A stretch of DNA of 64,000 bases from Acidilobaceae archaeon (GCA_025058835.1 JANXEI010000002.1:124001-188000), one strand, 5' to 3'; positions 6,893 to 15,216 are shown, counted from the stretch's first letter. Notes: generated by a model from the letters alone, not told the origin. A program made the numbers and translations.

Positions 6893-7663
6893 CTACAGGT
6901 GCACGTAATGAGGGACCTCGCAGCTCACTCCCATCATTTCTTCCACGTGCTCGTGATCTAGCTTCTCGTACCTTTCGCTGCTCCCCACATCGTACCAAGG
7001 CCCGGGATGAACCATAGCCCTCACCTTCATTCCTGCCTTTATCATGGCTGGCACAAGGTCTCCGGTGATGTCGAAAGAGTGACCGAGCGAGTATTCTTTT
7101 ATGATCCTCGTGGCGCTTTTCACCTCTATCGCCATAACCCCAATGCTAACCTTCATGTCCACCTCCGGCTTCTCCTCTACGCTCTTCACGCTCCCATCTC
7201 TTTCCATCTGAACTACGCCCACTGGCACTCTGTAGCCGGAGGAGACGACTATGGTCGCATCTGCGCCCTCCTCCTCATGTCTGCTCAACAGCTCCCTTAT
7301 GTTCACTGGCGCCAGTATGTCTCCGTACCATATCAACGCAAGGGTCGGCTCGCTCAGTAGCCCTTCATCGATAGCCCTCTTGAGCGCTCCCCCCGTGCTA
7401 GAGTACGGCGCCTTGTCCACCAGGTACTTCATGTTAACTCCGAAGCGGGAGCCGTCGCCGAAATAGTTGACTATTTGCCTCCACCTGTATCCTACTAGCA
7501 CCAAGATGTCCCTTATTTCGGCCATATGAAGCCAGATCACAATATATTCCAAGAGAGGCCTCTCGCTCCTGCCCACTGGTACCATCGACTTAGGGATGTA
7601 GTAGGTCAGCGGCCGAAACCTCTTCCCCTCTCCTCCTGCCAGGACTACCCCTACGGTCCTCAA
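6893..7663 (-). CDS. sugar-1-phosphate nucleotidyltransferase
   Basis: Transfers a nucleotide to a sugar 1-phosphate to make an activated sugar for glycan or cell-surface synthesis. The N-terminal signature VVLAGGEGKRFRPLT with KSMVPVG (residues ~6-31) and the later STGGALK, WYGDI and VEEKP blocks define the NTP_transferase (RmlA/GlmU N-terminal) fold. At 256 residues it lacks the C-terminal left-handed beta-helix of bifunctional enzymes, so it is a stand-alone nucleotidyltransferase. Which sugar and nucleotide are used cannot be read from sequence. Starts at TTG (MRTVGVVLAG). Confidence 0.9.
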   Translation of the reverse strand: MRTVGVVLAGGEGKRFRPLTYYIPKSMVPVGRSERPLLEYIVIWLHMAEIRDILVLVGYRWRQIVNYFGDGSRFGVNMKYLVDKAPYSSTGGALKRAIDEGLLSEPTLALIWYGDILAPVNIRELLSRHEEEGADATIVVSSGYRVPVGVVQMERDGSVKSVEEKPEVDMKVSIGVMAIEVKSATRIIKEYSLGHSFDITGDLVPAMIKAGMKVRAMVHPGPWYDVGSSERYEKLDHEHVEEMMGVSCEVPHYVHL

Positions 7664-7747
7664 CGCGAACCCCCATGATCACCGAGAGCCAGGATCAGAT
7701 CCGTTAACCGTTTTAGGTTCTATCTGTTCTTCAATAAGGGAGGGGCA

Positions 7748-7924
7748 TTGGAGAGAGTAAGAGGTCTGGTGACCTCGTGGAGGAGAATAGTAGCGCTGTC
7801 AAGAAAGCCGGACAGCGAAGAGTATACTCTGCTGTTGAAGCTTGTGCTCATAGCCTTCGGCCTTGTCGGCCTCATGGGCTATACCATTCACATGATCTAC
7901 GTTCTCCTCACGTCTTCCGGGTGA
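7748..7924 (+). CDS. secE: protein translocase subunit SecE
   Basis: A 58-residue gene that simple length cut-offs miss. From TTG at 7748 it reads a short amphipathic helix (MERVRGLVTSWRRIVALSRK), the conserved KPDSEEY block and one membrane helix ending GLVGLMGYTIHMIYVLL. This is the layout of archaeal SecE/Sec61-gamma, the clamp subunit of the SecYE channel. It is followed 4 bases later by the Spt5/NusG gene, the normal archaeal arrangement, and GGTGA near its 3' end can serve as the ribosome binding site of that gene. Confidence 0.93.
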   Translation: MERVRGLVTSWRRIVALSRKPDSEEYTLLLKLVLIAFGLVGLMGYTIHMIYVLLTSSG

Positions 7925-7928
7925 TTTC

Positions 7929-8375
7929 ATGGAGAGGAAGTCCAAGTTCTACTCCCTCTACGTCACCGGTGGAATGGAGGTGAGGACTGCGCTAGTCATA
8001 GCAGAGAGAGCTAGGAACATGAACCTGGACCTGCGGAGCATAGTAATACCACCTGAAGCCAAAGGGTTCATCTTCCTAGAGGTGGGAGACCCGGGAGCGC
8101 TCGTGTTGGTCCTAAGAGGCCTGAGGCACGTGAAGAGGAAAAGGCCTATCCAAGTAAAGGAGGAGGACGTCATGAAGATCGCAAAGCCCGTCGTAGAAGT
8201 GCCTACCATATCCAAAGGGCAAGTTATAGAGGTCATAGGGGGCCCCTTCAAAGGCATGAAGGGGAGGGTAGTAGAGGTATACGAGGCAAGAAAGGAGGCA
8301 GATGTAACTCTATTGGAGACCGACTACAGGATGGTCGTTACTATCTCCCTAGACCTCCTCAAGCCAGCTACATAG
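7929..8375 (+). CDS. spt5: transcription elongation factor Spt5 (NusG)
   Basis: Processivity factor that clamps RNA polymerase together with Spt4. 148 residues: an NGN domain (residues ~5-90, KFYSLYVTGGMEVRTALVIAE at the start, KGFIFLEV in the middle) and a KOW domain (GQVIEVIGGPFKGMKGRVVEV, residues ~98-118). Length and order are those of archaeal Spt5. ATG is preceded by GGTGA at good spacing and the gene follows secE by 4 bases. The next gene is convergent with 1 base between. Confidence 0.96.
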   Translation: MERKSKFYSLYVTGGMEVRTALVIAERARNMNLDLRSIVIPPEAKGFIFLEVGDPGALVLVLRGLRHVKRKRPIQVKEEDVMKIAKPVVEVPTISKGQVIEVIGGPFKGMKGRVVEVYEARKEADVTLLETDYRMVVTISLDLLKPAT

Positions 8376-8376
8376 G

Positions 8377-9006
8377 CTACTTGCCGAAGTTCCTCTTCCT
8401 GGAATAGAACCAAGCAAGGGCCTCCTCCAACTCCCTCTGAGTGAAGTCAGGCCAGAGGGATTGAGTGAAGTAGAACTCTGCATACCTCACAAGGGAGGGG
8501 AAGAAATCGCTCAGCCTCTGCATCCCTCCCGTCCTTATAACTAGATCGATTTGTGGTATCCCCTCTAATGGCCTTATGCCTTTCCTCATTACCTCCTCCT
8601 CCCACTCCTTCCCGTAACATAGCCCCACGTTGAGGGAGAGCTCTCCCTCGAGCCCCTTGACAGACTCGACCGCCTCCCTAACCCTTGGCGTGCTCATCTG
8701 GAGGTCTCCTACGACCCTCACAGAAAAAGTATACCCCCTCAAGTACCTGCCGCTCTTGAGGTCGCTGAGCGCCTTATCCACCAGCTTGAACAGTATTTCT
8801 CTCTCAAAGCTCTCCCTCCTGGCACAGTTGTCCCTGCTCATAGCAAACACAGTTATGTGCCTTACTCCCTCATCAGCTAGTCTTTCAACAGTAGACCTCA
8901 TGACTTCATAACCTCTGCTATATGCCTCAGCCAGGGCCAGCCCCCTTCTCCTAGCCCATCTCCTGTTGCCATCCGGTATTATGCCGACGTGCAGCAGCGA
9001 TTTCAT
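8377..9006 (-). CDS. uppS: cis-prenyltransferase (polyprenyl diphosphate synthase)
   Basis: Builds the long-chain polyprenyl (dolichyl-type) diphosphate that carries glycans for N-glycosylation, at the membrane surface. Residues 9-18 IPDGNRRWAR contain the catalytic Asp of the Z-prenyltransferase family; DLVIRTGGMQRLSDFFP and FTQSLWPDFT (C-terminal third) complete the substrate-binding signatures. 209 residues is slightly shorter than the ~230-260 usual for the family, but no signature is missing. Single gene, convergent with spt5, 40 bases from the DUF373 gene. Confidence 0.94.
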   Translation of the reverse strand: MKSLLHVGIIPDGNRRWARRRGLALAEAYSRGYEVMRSTVERLADEGVRHITVFAMSRDNCARRESFEREILFKLVDKALSDLKSGRYLRGYTFSVRVVGDLQMSTPRVREAVESVKGLEGELSLNVGLCYGKEWEEEVMRKGIRPLEGIPQIDLVIRTGGMQRLSDFFPSLVRYAEFYFTQSLWPDFTQRELEEALAWFYSRKRNFGK

Positions 9007-9046
9007 GGCTCCCCCTGGTACTCCCTCCCGAACTAAAAAGTAGCGC

Positions 9047-10141
9047 TTATCTCTTCATTCTACCGATCATTTCGAAAAGCATGCCGAGAGCTGTTCCTGT
9101 TATGACTATAGGGATGAAGTTGCTATCGAGAGTCGCCCTGTAGAGGGCCTCCGCTGGCTGTATGTCGCCTACAGTAAGGGAACTTGCGAAGTGAGTGCCG
9201 AGATTGTGAAAGGCCAGCGCAGAGGCTAGAAACACAGAGATTATGGCAAGGTGCTTGAAGACCCTAAAGCTCCAGCTGATCATAGACTCAAGAGCATGAG
9301 CCACCGCAACGTACATGACCACGCCTATGAGCATGAGGGGAATGCTCGTAGTAAGGGAGCGCGCAACGGCTTCATAGAACCCTTCTGTCACGTAGGCATG
9401 ATACGCCGCTGAGACTCCACTTGCAGTGAGAGCCAACATGAGGATCATGCCAGCTAACTTGATATGCGGCGTCTCCCTGATGTTCTCGAGGATCCTACCC
9501 GCAAGGCTAGCGATAGGCTTCTCGAGGGCAAAGCCCTTAATCGTCATGGCAACGCCAAGGATGAGGAGCATGAAAGTAACTGCCTCTAAGAGGAGTCCAA
9601 ACATCGAGAAGGCAGCAAGTACAAATATCATGATGCCAGGAATGCCAAGAGTATACTTGGAAAACCTGGGGTCCGTTAGAGCCTTCCGCGCATACCTCGC
9701 GATGAGAGCATAGCTAGTCTCTATTGACTCCTGCTGCTCTACTATGACCCTCTTCACGGCTGCTACCGGCGCAAGATCTCCTAGGACCTCTGCCACCAGC
9801 ACCTCATCAAGCCCGTCGCCAACGATGTAGAGCTCCCGTTTTCCCTCCATCTCCTCTAGGACCTTCCTCACCCGCTCCCTCACTTTGATCTGCGCGTCCA
9901 CCTCGTCCCTCTTCGAGCCTCCTACTATTGCTATTTCTGGCTCTAGCCCTTTGGACTTGAGCTTCCTGTAGAGGCTGAGGCCCGTGAAGATGGCATTCAG
10001 GTCTGCGTCCTCCGGTCTTTCCATAGCGTAAGAGAGGGCAACATCGAGGACCATCTCCTCCCCTACCGCAAGGCTTTGACCTATGACTTCAGAGATGTCG
10101 TCATCGAGATCTACGACAATAACTAAAGGCTTGAGGTTCAT
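9047..10141 (-). CDS. DUF373 family membrane protein
   Basis: 364 residues. The N-terminal ~150 residues are soluble and begin LVIVVDLDDDISEV, the hallmark of the archaeal DUF373 family; the segment also has GGSKRDEVDA and LYIVGDGLDEVLVAEVL. From residue ~165 on there are about six hydrophobic segments (for example IPGIMIFVLAAFSMFGLLL and IPLMLIGVVMYVAVAHAL), so the C-terminal half is membrane embedded with the N-terminal domain probably cytosolic. The function of DUF373 is not known. It lies between uppS and the pcna operon, all on the minus strand, with no evident promoter link. Confidence 0.88.
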   Translation of the reverse strand: MNLKPLVIVVDLDDDISEVIGQSLAVGEEMVLDVALSYAMERPEDADLNAIFTGLSLYRKLKSKGLEPEIAIVGGSKRDEVDAQIKVRERVRKVLEEMEGKRELYIVGDGLDEVLVAEVLGDLAPVAAVKRVIVEQQESIETSYALIARYARKALTDPRFSKYTLGIPGIMIFVLAAFSMFGLLLEAVTFMLLILGVAMTIKGFALEKPIASLAGRILENIRETPHIKLAGMILMLALTASGVSAAYHAYVTEGFYEAVARSLTTSIPLMLIGVVMYVAVAHALESMISWSFRVFKHLAIISVFLASALAFHNLGTHFASSLTVGDIQPAEALYRATLDSNFIPIVITGTALGMLFEMIGRMKR

Positions 10142-10200
10142 GCCTTTGGACCCCAGCCCCTCACCTCCATAAGGAGGGAGGAGTTATAAGGCGAGTGAGC

Positions 10201-10467
10201 TCAGCCCGTCTTTTCCTGTACCTTCAGCGTGTTTATTATCGTAGAGGCAAGGTGCTGGGGCTTTGTATACCACTTGTCATAGCTGTACTTCTTCCCTTTA
10301 TACGACAACTCTACATAGTCCTTCAGGTCCCTTATAGTCATGACGACGTCCTTCGCCCTCATGATGTTCAAGGCCTCTTTCGAGAGGCTCGGAGTGAGGC
10401 CGTACTTTGAGAGCTCCTCCTTTATGAGGTCTCTTAGCTGCTCCAGATACTCCGTCAATTCTTTCAC
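10201..10467 (-). CDS. small protein downstream of pcna, function unknown
   Basis: Not recognised. From the GTG at 10467 the product is 88 residues: a helical half (VKELTEYLEQLRDLIKEELSKYG), an IRDLKDYVELSYKGKKYSYDKWY segment rich in aromatic and basic residues and a short helix. An ATG at 10524 gives 107 residues but overlaps pcna by 23 bases. I prefer 10467 because a TATA-like GTATAAAGG on this strand spans the pcna stop (about 10500-10508) and would initiate near 10478. It is the only gene directly downstream of this pcna, so a replication-linked role is possible but unsupported. Confidence 0.6.
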   Translation of the reverse strand: MKELTEYLEQLRDLIKEELSKYGLTPSLSKEALNIMRAKDVVMTIRDLKDYVELSYKGKKYSYDKWYTKPQHLASTIINTLKVQEKTG

Positions 10468-10501
10468 CGCAAGTGAGGGAGAGCTTAACGCCTTAATACC
10501 T

Positions 10502-11242
10502 TTATACAGCTGGAGCCAGTACATACCTCAGCTTCGTGCCGTCCAGACTACTCATAACTATTTCCAGAGGCCCTCCAGAAGAGAGGGACAGCGTCAACGA
10601 CTGCGTAAGCCTTGCGAGGCCCAAGATCTTCTTAATGTACCCGATGTCGTAGACTCCCTTCGCCGTTTTCTCTACCTCCAACAAAATTAGGGCCGCAGAG
10701 CCCCTGCCTATCGTGATCGTGGCTCTCCCCTTGCTCTCTGGTGCTCTGATCGTGAGCCCTCCCTCTCCTGCCTCTAGCTCTACTAGGTCAGAGATAACCT
10801 CTACGTCCTTCAGGGCCTTCACTAGCACGTCTCCCATTATACCCACCTTCGCGCTGTAAGAGGCCTTCGGGGCAACGGTCTCCTGCTGGACCTCTAGGTT
10901 TGGCATAACGTACTTCCTCCTCGTCTCCTCCTCCCATTCCAGCTCTACCTCCTCATGGGACACCCTTATCAGTATAGGCCTCCCAGCCTTTCCCTTCAGT
11001 ATTTCTCTTAGAACATTCAGGTTGACACCCGCCGCTGCTTCCTGCTCCAGTGAGAAGTGTCTCGTAGCGCTCTTCGGTATCTCAAGCTCTATATATGCCA
11101 TTCTTGCCGGATCGAGACCGCCTGCCGTAATGCCGCTCTCGGTGAAACGTAGGAGAACCTCATCTAGGACGTTTGAGAGCGCTGAGAACAGATCTGAGAA
11201 CCTCTTCGCGTCTGGATATTCTACCTCTGCTAGATATGTCAT
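10502..11242 (-). CDS. pcn: DNA polymerase sliding clamp (PCNA), first subunit
   Basis: Ring-forming clamp that tethers polymerase, ligase and FEN1 to DNA. 246 residues, the standard length. The N-terminal domain starts FSDLFSALSNVLDEVLLRFTESGITAGGLDPARMAYIEL, a characteristic PCNA reading with the D-P-x-R/hydrophobic loop; the C-terminal domain has ATITIGRG and ends with the usual DIGYIKKILGLARLTQSLTL strand-helix and SLDGTKLRYVLAPAV. A second, clearly different PCNA lies at 52-53 kb. Crenarchaea commonly make heterotrimeric clamps from three genes (established), so this is probably one subunit of such a ring. Confidence 0.95.
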   Translation of the reverse strand: MTYLAEVEYPDAKRFSDLFSALSNVLDEVLLRFTESGITAGGLDPARMAYIELEIPKSATRHFSLEQEAAAGVNLNVLREILKGKAGRPILIRVSHEEVELEWEEETRRKYVMPNLEVQQETVAPKASYSAKVGIMGDVLVKALKDVEVISDLVELEAGEGGLTIRAPESKGRATITIGRGSAALILLEVEKTAKGVYDIGYIKKILGLARLTQSLTLSLSSGGPLEIVMSSLDGTKLRYVLAPAV

Positions 11243-11256
11243 AGCGATAACCCCCT

Positions 11257-11279
11257 ATTTCTCCCCGTACAGGGGAAAT
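11257..11279. promoter_or_regulatory. inverted repeat upstream of pcna
   Basis: ATTT-CT-CCCC, a 5-base spacer GTACA, then GGGGAAAT: an inverted repeat of two 4-bp arms interrupted by a 2-base bulge on one side. It sits 15 bases upstream of the pcna ATG, where a repressor or a 5' hairpin could act. Confidence 0.35.
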
Positions 11280-11291
11280 AAGAGGGAAGGC

Positions 11292-11576
11292 CTAGCGTTG
11301 GGCCAGGAGGACCTTCTCCCTCATGAAGTCTTCGAGGCCGCTCTCCTTTATGGCCTTGAGGACTTCCTCGTCGCTAGCCCCTTTCTGCACGTTTACTTTC
11401 TTGCCAATGGGCTCTATGTGTCTTATGTTCACCTTCCTCCTCCTAACTCCCGTGAGGCTCTTTGGACCGGTTACGAGGACGTTGTTCTCGTCTACTATGT
11501 CAACTATCACGCACTTCCTGCCCGCCTCTCTTCCCCTGCTCTTGACGCATATGCTGCCTATCTCCAGTACTTTCAT
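11292..11576 (-). CDS. rpl14e: 50S ribosomal protein L14e
   Basis: Large-subunit protein of archaea and eukaryotes with a KOW-like fold. The start is set at ATG 11576 (MKVLEIGSICVKSRGREAG) because a run of GGAGGGGG precedes it; upstream in-frame codons would only add a Gly/Arg stretch that is itself the ribosome binding site. The CVIVDIVDENNVLVTGP block and the RRRKVNIRHIEP segment are typical. It ends the secY-adkA-DUF106-cmk-rpl14e gene order, a conserved crenarchaeal arrangement. Confidence 0.94.
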   Translation of the reverse strand: MKVLEIGSICVKSRGREAGRKCVIVDIVDENNVLVTGPKSLTGVRRRKVNIRHIEPIGKKVNVQKGASDEEVLKAIKESGLEDFMREKVLLAQR

Positions 11577-11608
11577 GCTCCGTCCCCCTCCCCCTCTCAT
11601 CCTATCTC

Positions 11609-12175
11609 CTAAAAGCTTTTCCTCTTCCTGATGGTCAGAAGCGCTGCCTCTCTTATTATGTGGTAGACCTCTTCAACGCCGTAGATGGAGGTGTCTACCA
11701 CCAGGTGGAACACTGTGAGATCCCTCAGGTCAACCCCATAGTAGCGTAGGAACCTCTGCCAGTGACTCCTCTCCCTCACTAATATCTCCCTCAGTGCCTC
11801 CGAGTACTCCTTTCGATCTCTCTCTGCTATCCTCCTCGCCCTTACCTGCAGGGGCGCCTTTACGTATACGAGGAGATCGGCCAGCCCCACAAGCAGCCAG
11901 GCAGCAAGGTGGCTGTCTATCACGACGTTACCTTCTTTGGCAATCTCCATAGTCTTCGCTTCAATTTTCGCATCTATCTCTGCACTGCCCTCGGCCCTCT
12001 TGTTGAGCTCTTCAAGGCTAATCCCCATCTCTGCTGCCAGCCTCCGGAAAAGGGTCCCTGTGCTGTAGTACTTTAGTCCCAGCTCGCTAGCTAGCCTAGC
12101 TGCATAGGTCGACTTGCCAGAGCCAGGAGGGCCAGAGATCACTATCACTGGGCCCCTCTCTACTCCTTCCCCCAA
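11609..12175 (-). CDS. cmk: cytidylate kinase
   Basis: Phosphorylates CMP/dCMP. P-loop ISGPPGSGKST close to the N-terminus, then LKYYSTGTLFRRLA and the CMP-kinase-type VIDSHLAAWLL; RRIAERD is the lid-region arginine block. The start is uncertain: TTG 12205 gives 198 residues but lacks a binding site, TTG 12175 has GGAG at 6 bases and is used here, GTG 12148 would begin right at the P-loop strand (VIVISG). Its place after DUF106 and before rpl14e is conserved in archaea. Confidence 0.92.
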   Translation of the reverse strand: MGEGVERGPVIVISGPPGSGKSTYAARLASELGLKYYSTGTLFRRLAAEMGISLEELNKRAEGSAEIDAKIEAKTMEIAKEGNVVIDSHLAAWLLVGLADLLVYVKAPLQVRARRIAERDRKEYSEALREILVRERSHWQRFLRYYGVDLRDLTVFHLVVDTSIYGVEEVYHIIREAALLTIRKRKSF

Positions 12176-12220
12176 AGCTCTCTCCGCTGTCCCCGCTCGA
12201 CTCAAGCTTATTAGGAAATG

Positions 12221-12649
12221 TCAAAGGATGAGCTCCCTAAAGAGGAGCATGGCATATATGAAGGAAAAGAAGTTTATGTAGAGCATAGGCATGTAGAAGG
12301 AGCCCTCGTATTCCACTACTATGAATGGAATGTAAAACGGAACCTTTGCGACGGGGAAGGCAAGAGTAGAGAGGAGGGCAACTCCTACGTAGGCTATAGT
12401 GATCATTATGAACTTAGCCAACAACCCTCTCAGGAGGAAACTCCTGGCCTTCTTATACTCGGGTCCTATGCTCCTCAGCTTCCTTAGCCCCCTCTTGCTC
12501 CTTATGAACTCGGACAAGGACCTATACTCTGTTGCCAACTCGAGAGCCCTCTTGGTCTCCTCGTAAGGGAACAGGAACCGGTACGCAAGTCCAGAAAGAT
12601 AGAGCGAAAGGATAGAGGCGATCATCACCAGGGCCGGCGCTATGTCCAT
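12221..12649 (-). CDS. DUF106 membrane protein, Oxa1/EMC3/TMCO1 superfamily
   Basis: 142 residues with three hydrophobic segments: an N-terminal one (IAPALVMIASILSLYLSGL), then a positively charged cytosolic helical hairpin (residues ~30-70, RSKRGLRKLRSIGPEYKKA), then two near the C-terminus. This topology matches archaeal DUF106 proteins, which structural work places in the Oxa1 superfamily of membrane-protein insertases. Position between adkA and cmk beside secY supports a role in membrane insertion. No catalytic residues are expected. Confidence 0.88.
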   Translation of the reverse strand: MDIAPALVMIASILSLYLSGLAYRFLFPYEETKRALELATEYRSLSEFIRSKRGLRKLRSIGPEYKKARSFLLRGLLAKFIMITIAYVGVALLSTLAFPVAKVPFYIPFIVVEYEGSFYMPMLYINFFSFIYAMLLFRELIL

Positions 12650-12659
12650 CGACTCCCCC

Positions 12660-13268
12660 CTATATTGACTCGGCTATCTTCAGGATCTCGGCAGCCGCGG
12701 CCCAGGGCTCCCCCTCCCTGTTGTATACCACAGCAACGGTTGAAGCATACCAAACTGCACTAGCCATGGCCGTAGCCCTCGCCAGCTCCATCATCCTCCT
12801 AACGCCCTCCACGCCACCTATATCTCCTCTCTGCCTTCCCTTGTCTCTCACCTGCCTCTCGACCACCAGTTCTGGCTCTGCCTCTACCACAACTATCGCG
12901 TCAGGCTTCAACCTCCTCAGCACGTGCTCCGGAAGACCGGGCCAATAGCCCGCAGGAGTCTTCACCAGAGCATGAGTGTCCACTACAAGGATACCCCCTT
13001 CCTGTAGGGATTCTTCGGCTCTCTCTACAATTTTTGCCGCAGCGAGTGCCTGGAGCTCTAGCTGTTTCCTAAGCGGGAGCTTCCTCAGCTCGTCCCTGCT
13101 CTTAACTATGCCCTCCTTTATGGCGTTCTCTACCATGAAGTCCCCGAAGTTAACCGTCAGGACCCTCATGCCCTTCTCCTCAGCCATCTTCGAGAGGTGC
13201 TGAAGCAGGGTTGTCTTCCCTACTCCAGGCACGCCGGTGACTACGAGCACCTTGAACTTGTTCCTCAC
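12660..13268 (-). CDS. adkA: archaeal adenylate kinase
   Basis: Interconverts AMP + ATP and 2 ADP. P-loop VTGVPGVGKTT at residues ~10-20, followed by the MRVLTVNFGDFM and VKSRDELRKLPLRKQLELQ blocks typical of the archaeal AdkA family (not the bacterial Adk), and VVDTHALVKTPAGYWPGLP for nucleotide binding. 202 residues, normal for the family. The GTG start overlaps the last base of the secY stop (TAGTG), so the two are translationally coupled. Confidence 0.95.
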   Translation of the reverse strand: MRNKFKVLVVTGVPGVGKTTLLQHLSKMAEEKGMRVLTVNFGDFMVENAIKEGIVKSRDELRKLPLRKQLELQALAAAKIVERAEESLQEGGILVVDTHALVKTPAGYWPGLPEHVLRRLKPDAIVVVEAEPELVVERQVRDKGRQRGDIGGVEGVRRMMELARATAMASAVWYASTVAVVYNREGEPWAAAAEILKIAESI

Positions 13269-14635
13269 TACTCCTCACCCAGTATCCTCTTGATGAGCGG
13301 GTATGCCTCGAGAGCTCTCTCCCTCAAGATCAGAGCATAGTATTGGTTCACTATTCCCACTGAGAGGAGGAGACCCGTACCGGTCCCATAAACTCCAAGT
13401 ATGTCTGAAGTGATAACTATAAAGGCCACTATTATGCTGCTGAGAACAGCAAGCGGGTATATGTACTGAGACAGCTCCATCTCGACCGCTTTCGGGTTCC
13501 TCCTGAAACCCGGTATCTCCAGCCCACTCTTCACCAGCTTCTCAGCCTGCTCCTTTGGCCCAAGGCCTGCTATCTCGACCCACAGGAGCCCAAAGGCTAT
13601 AGACAGGACTAGCCATGAAATAGCAAAGGTGAGGGTCCTAATCGGGTCGAGGGATGCCTCAATGATCCCCCTCGGAGGCGTCAGGTAGTACAGAACGTCA
13701 GAGTACACCTTGTAGAACGCGTTGTCCCTGCCTAGGAAGTCTGCGAGGAGTCCCTGGATCAGCTGGAGGTCTGCGATGAGGATGCCTACTAGGAGGATGG
13801 GGATGTTGGTGACGTAAAGGAACTGGAGAGGAACCCTGCTCCTAATCCCCCTGAACCGCTGAGATGCTACAGGTATCTCGACCCTCATTGACTGGAGATA
13901 CGCAAGGAGCAGTACCATTGAGACGGTGGCGAGAGCTCCCGTTATGTCTGGGTAGGCGTTTGGCCTAGCGAACATCAATAAGTTTCCCTCCTCTATCATA
14001 GAGGGGAGGAGACCGAAGGCAACCACTCCTGGCACGTAGCCGAAGAAGCTCCACGCAACGCCCTGCGCTACGCCCGCAAGGATGAAGAGGCTTATGGCAC
14101 TACCTATGCCCCACCCTTTCTGGACAAGCTCGTCCAGGTACAGTACTATGATGGCACCGAAGGCTAGCTGGAGCGCAACTATGGCAAGATCATAGTATGT
14201 CGGCTCTATTCCGGTGCCTGCCCAGTACCTCTTTCCGAGAGCAAAGGCCGTAGCCTCAAGGAAGGCAAAGACTATAGCCAGCGTCTTCTGAGCCCCCGTG
14301 AACTTCTTCCTGTTCTCAGGAACTGTGAGGTCGAGGTCGATGATCTTGGCGCCTACCAAGATCTGTAGGATAAGGCTTGCAGTAACTATCGGGCCTATGC
14401 CCAACTCCATGATAGTTCCAGCGCTGCTGGCAAAGATGATCCTCAGGAGGTTAAGCTCCCCTCCTATTTGCTGCTCGGGGATCCCGTATAGAGGTATGTT
14501 GGCCATCACAAAGTAGGTGAGGAGCGCGAGGCCCGTTATGAGGAGCCTCCTGTAGAGAGTCGGTCGAGGAGCAGGTTTTGCGACGCTGGGCAACTTCTCT
14601 GCTACTCCTGCTAGCGCGCCGATGAAATCTACCAT
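13268..14635 (-). CDS. secY: preprotein translocase subunit SecY
   Basis: Channel subunit of the Sec translocon, integral membrane protein with ten helices. About 455 residues; the N-terminal PTLYRRLLITGLALLTYFVM, the plug-region GPIVTASLILQILVGAKI and the late GLEIPGFRRNPKAVEMELSQYI cytosolic loop are clear SecY markers. I use ATG 14635 with GGTGG upstream; GTG 14647 adds four residues. It is the first gene of the operon running to rpl14e, and its promoter faces tRNA-Leu. Confidence 0.96.
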   Translation of the reverse strand: MVDFIGALAGVAEKLPSVAKPAPRPTLYRRLLITGLALLTYFVMANIPLYGIPEQQIGGELNLLRIIFASSAGTIMELGIGPIVTASLILQILVGAKIIDLDLTVPENRKKFTGAQKTLAIVFAFLEATAFALGKRYWAGTGIEPTYYDLAIVALQLAFGAIIVLYLDELVQKGWGIGSAISLFILAGVAQGVAWSFFGYVPGVVAFGLLPSMIEEGNLLMFARPNAYPDITGALATVSMVLLLAYLQSMRVEIPVASQRFRGIRSRVPLQFLYVTNIPILLVGILIADLQLIQGLLADFLGRDNAFYKVYSDVLYYLTPPRGIIEASLDPIRTLTFAISWLVLSIAFGLLWVEIAGLGPKEQAEKLVKSGLEIPGFRRNPKAVEMELSQYIYPLAVLSSIIVAFIVITSDILGVYGTGTGLLLSVGIVNQYYALILRERALEAYPLIKRILGEE

Positions 14636-14674
14636 ACTATGGGCCACCGACCAAGGGCAAAGGGGTATAGAAAA

Positions 14675-14686
14675 CTTATAATCTTA
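14675..14686. promoter_or_regulatory. shared TATA region of secY and tRNA-Leu
   Basis: CTTATAATCTTA reads as a TATA box in both directions (GATTATAAG on the minus strand). Initiation 26 bases to the right falls at about 14706, next to the tRNA 5' end at 14708; 26 bases to the left falls near 14654, just before the secY start. Confidence 0.6.
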
Positions 14687-14707
14687 TTTTGAGCTCAAAA
14701 AAGAGGC

Positions 14708-14792
14708 GCGGGGGTGCCCGAGCCTGGTCAAAGGGGTCGGGCTCAGGACCCGATGGCGTAGGCCTGCGTGGGTTCAAATCCCACCCCCCGCA
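14708..14792 (+). tRNA. trnL-CAG: tRNA-Leu (CAG)
   Basis: Acceptor stem GCGGGGG/CCCCCGC, D-arm GCCCGAGCCTGG..., anticodon stem TCGGG/CCCGA with loop CTCAGGA giving anticodon CAG, a long type II variable arm, and T-arm GTGGG-TTCAAAT-CCCAC. Discriminator A at 14792; the 3' CCA is not encoded. No intron. Reads CUG codons. Confidence 0.95.
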
Positions 14793-14811
14793 CTAGCTTG
14801 AGGTGAGAGCA

Positions 14812-15216
14812 GTGCACGACGCGCCGGGTATCCCTGGACATGCGAGCCATAACCGCCACCTGCTCAGGCTACAGAGGGCCCTGAAAGAGCTCGGCTATAG
14901 CTATGAAGCAGAAGGGGACGTGACGAGAGTCCACGTCGAGGGAGCCCTGGTCGAGGTGAGGGACGAGCCTGGCATCGGTTTGGCCCTCCTCCTCACAGCA
15001 GCCCTTCCGTACAGCTGTAGGGAAGACTGCGCCTCGTCAATAGTTCCCTTCTCTTTCCTCCTCTCTTCCATGGGGAGAGAGGTAGAATACGAGCTGGACA
15101 AGAGCATCCCCGGCTACCCTATGCTCAGGGCCAGAGTGGTCTTCGAAAACACAGAAAGTCTTGTAGAAACTCTCATCAAGTCGCTTGACGAATTTAGAAA
15201 GAAAACTACTCATTAA
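14812..15216 (+). CDS. conserved-looking protein of unknown function
   Basis: Not recognised. I choose GTG 14812 because GAGGTGA, a near-perfect anti-SD match, ends 5 bases before it; GTG 14803 lies within that site. The 134-residue product has a His-rich start (HDAPGIPGHASHNRH), a strand-rich middle (YEAEGDVTRVHVEGALVEV), a segment with two Cys (YSCREDC) and a C-terminal helix. No signal peptide or membrane helix is convincing. It follows tRNA-Leu by 19 bases. Confidence 0.65.
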   Translation: MHDAPGIPGHASHNRHLLRLQRALKELGYSYEAEGDVTRVHVEGALVEVRDEPGIGLALLLTAALPYSCREDCASSIVPFSFLLSSMGREVEYELDKSIPGYPMLRARVVFENTESLVETLIKSLDEFRKKTTH

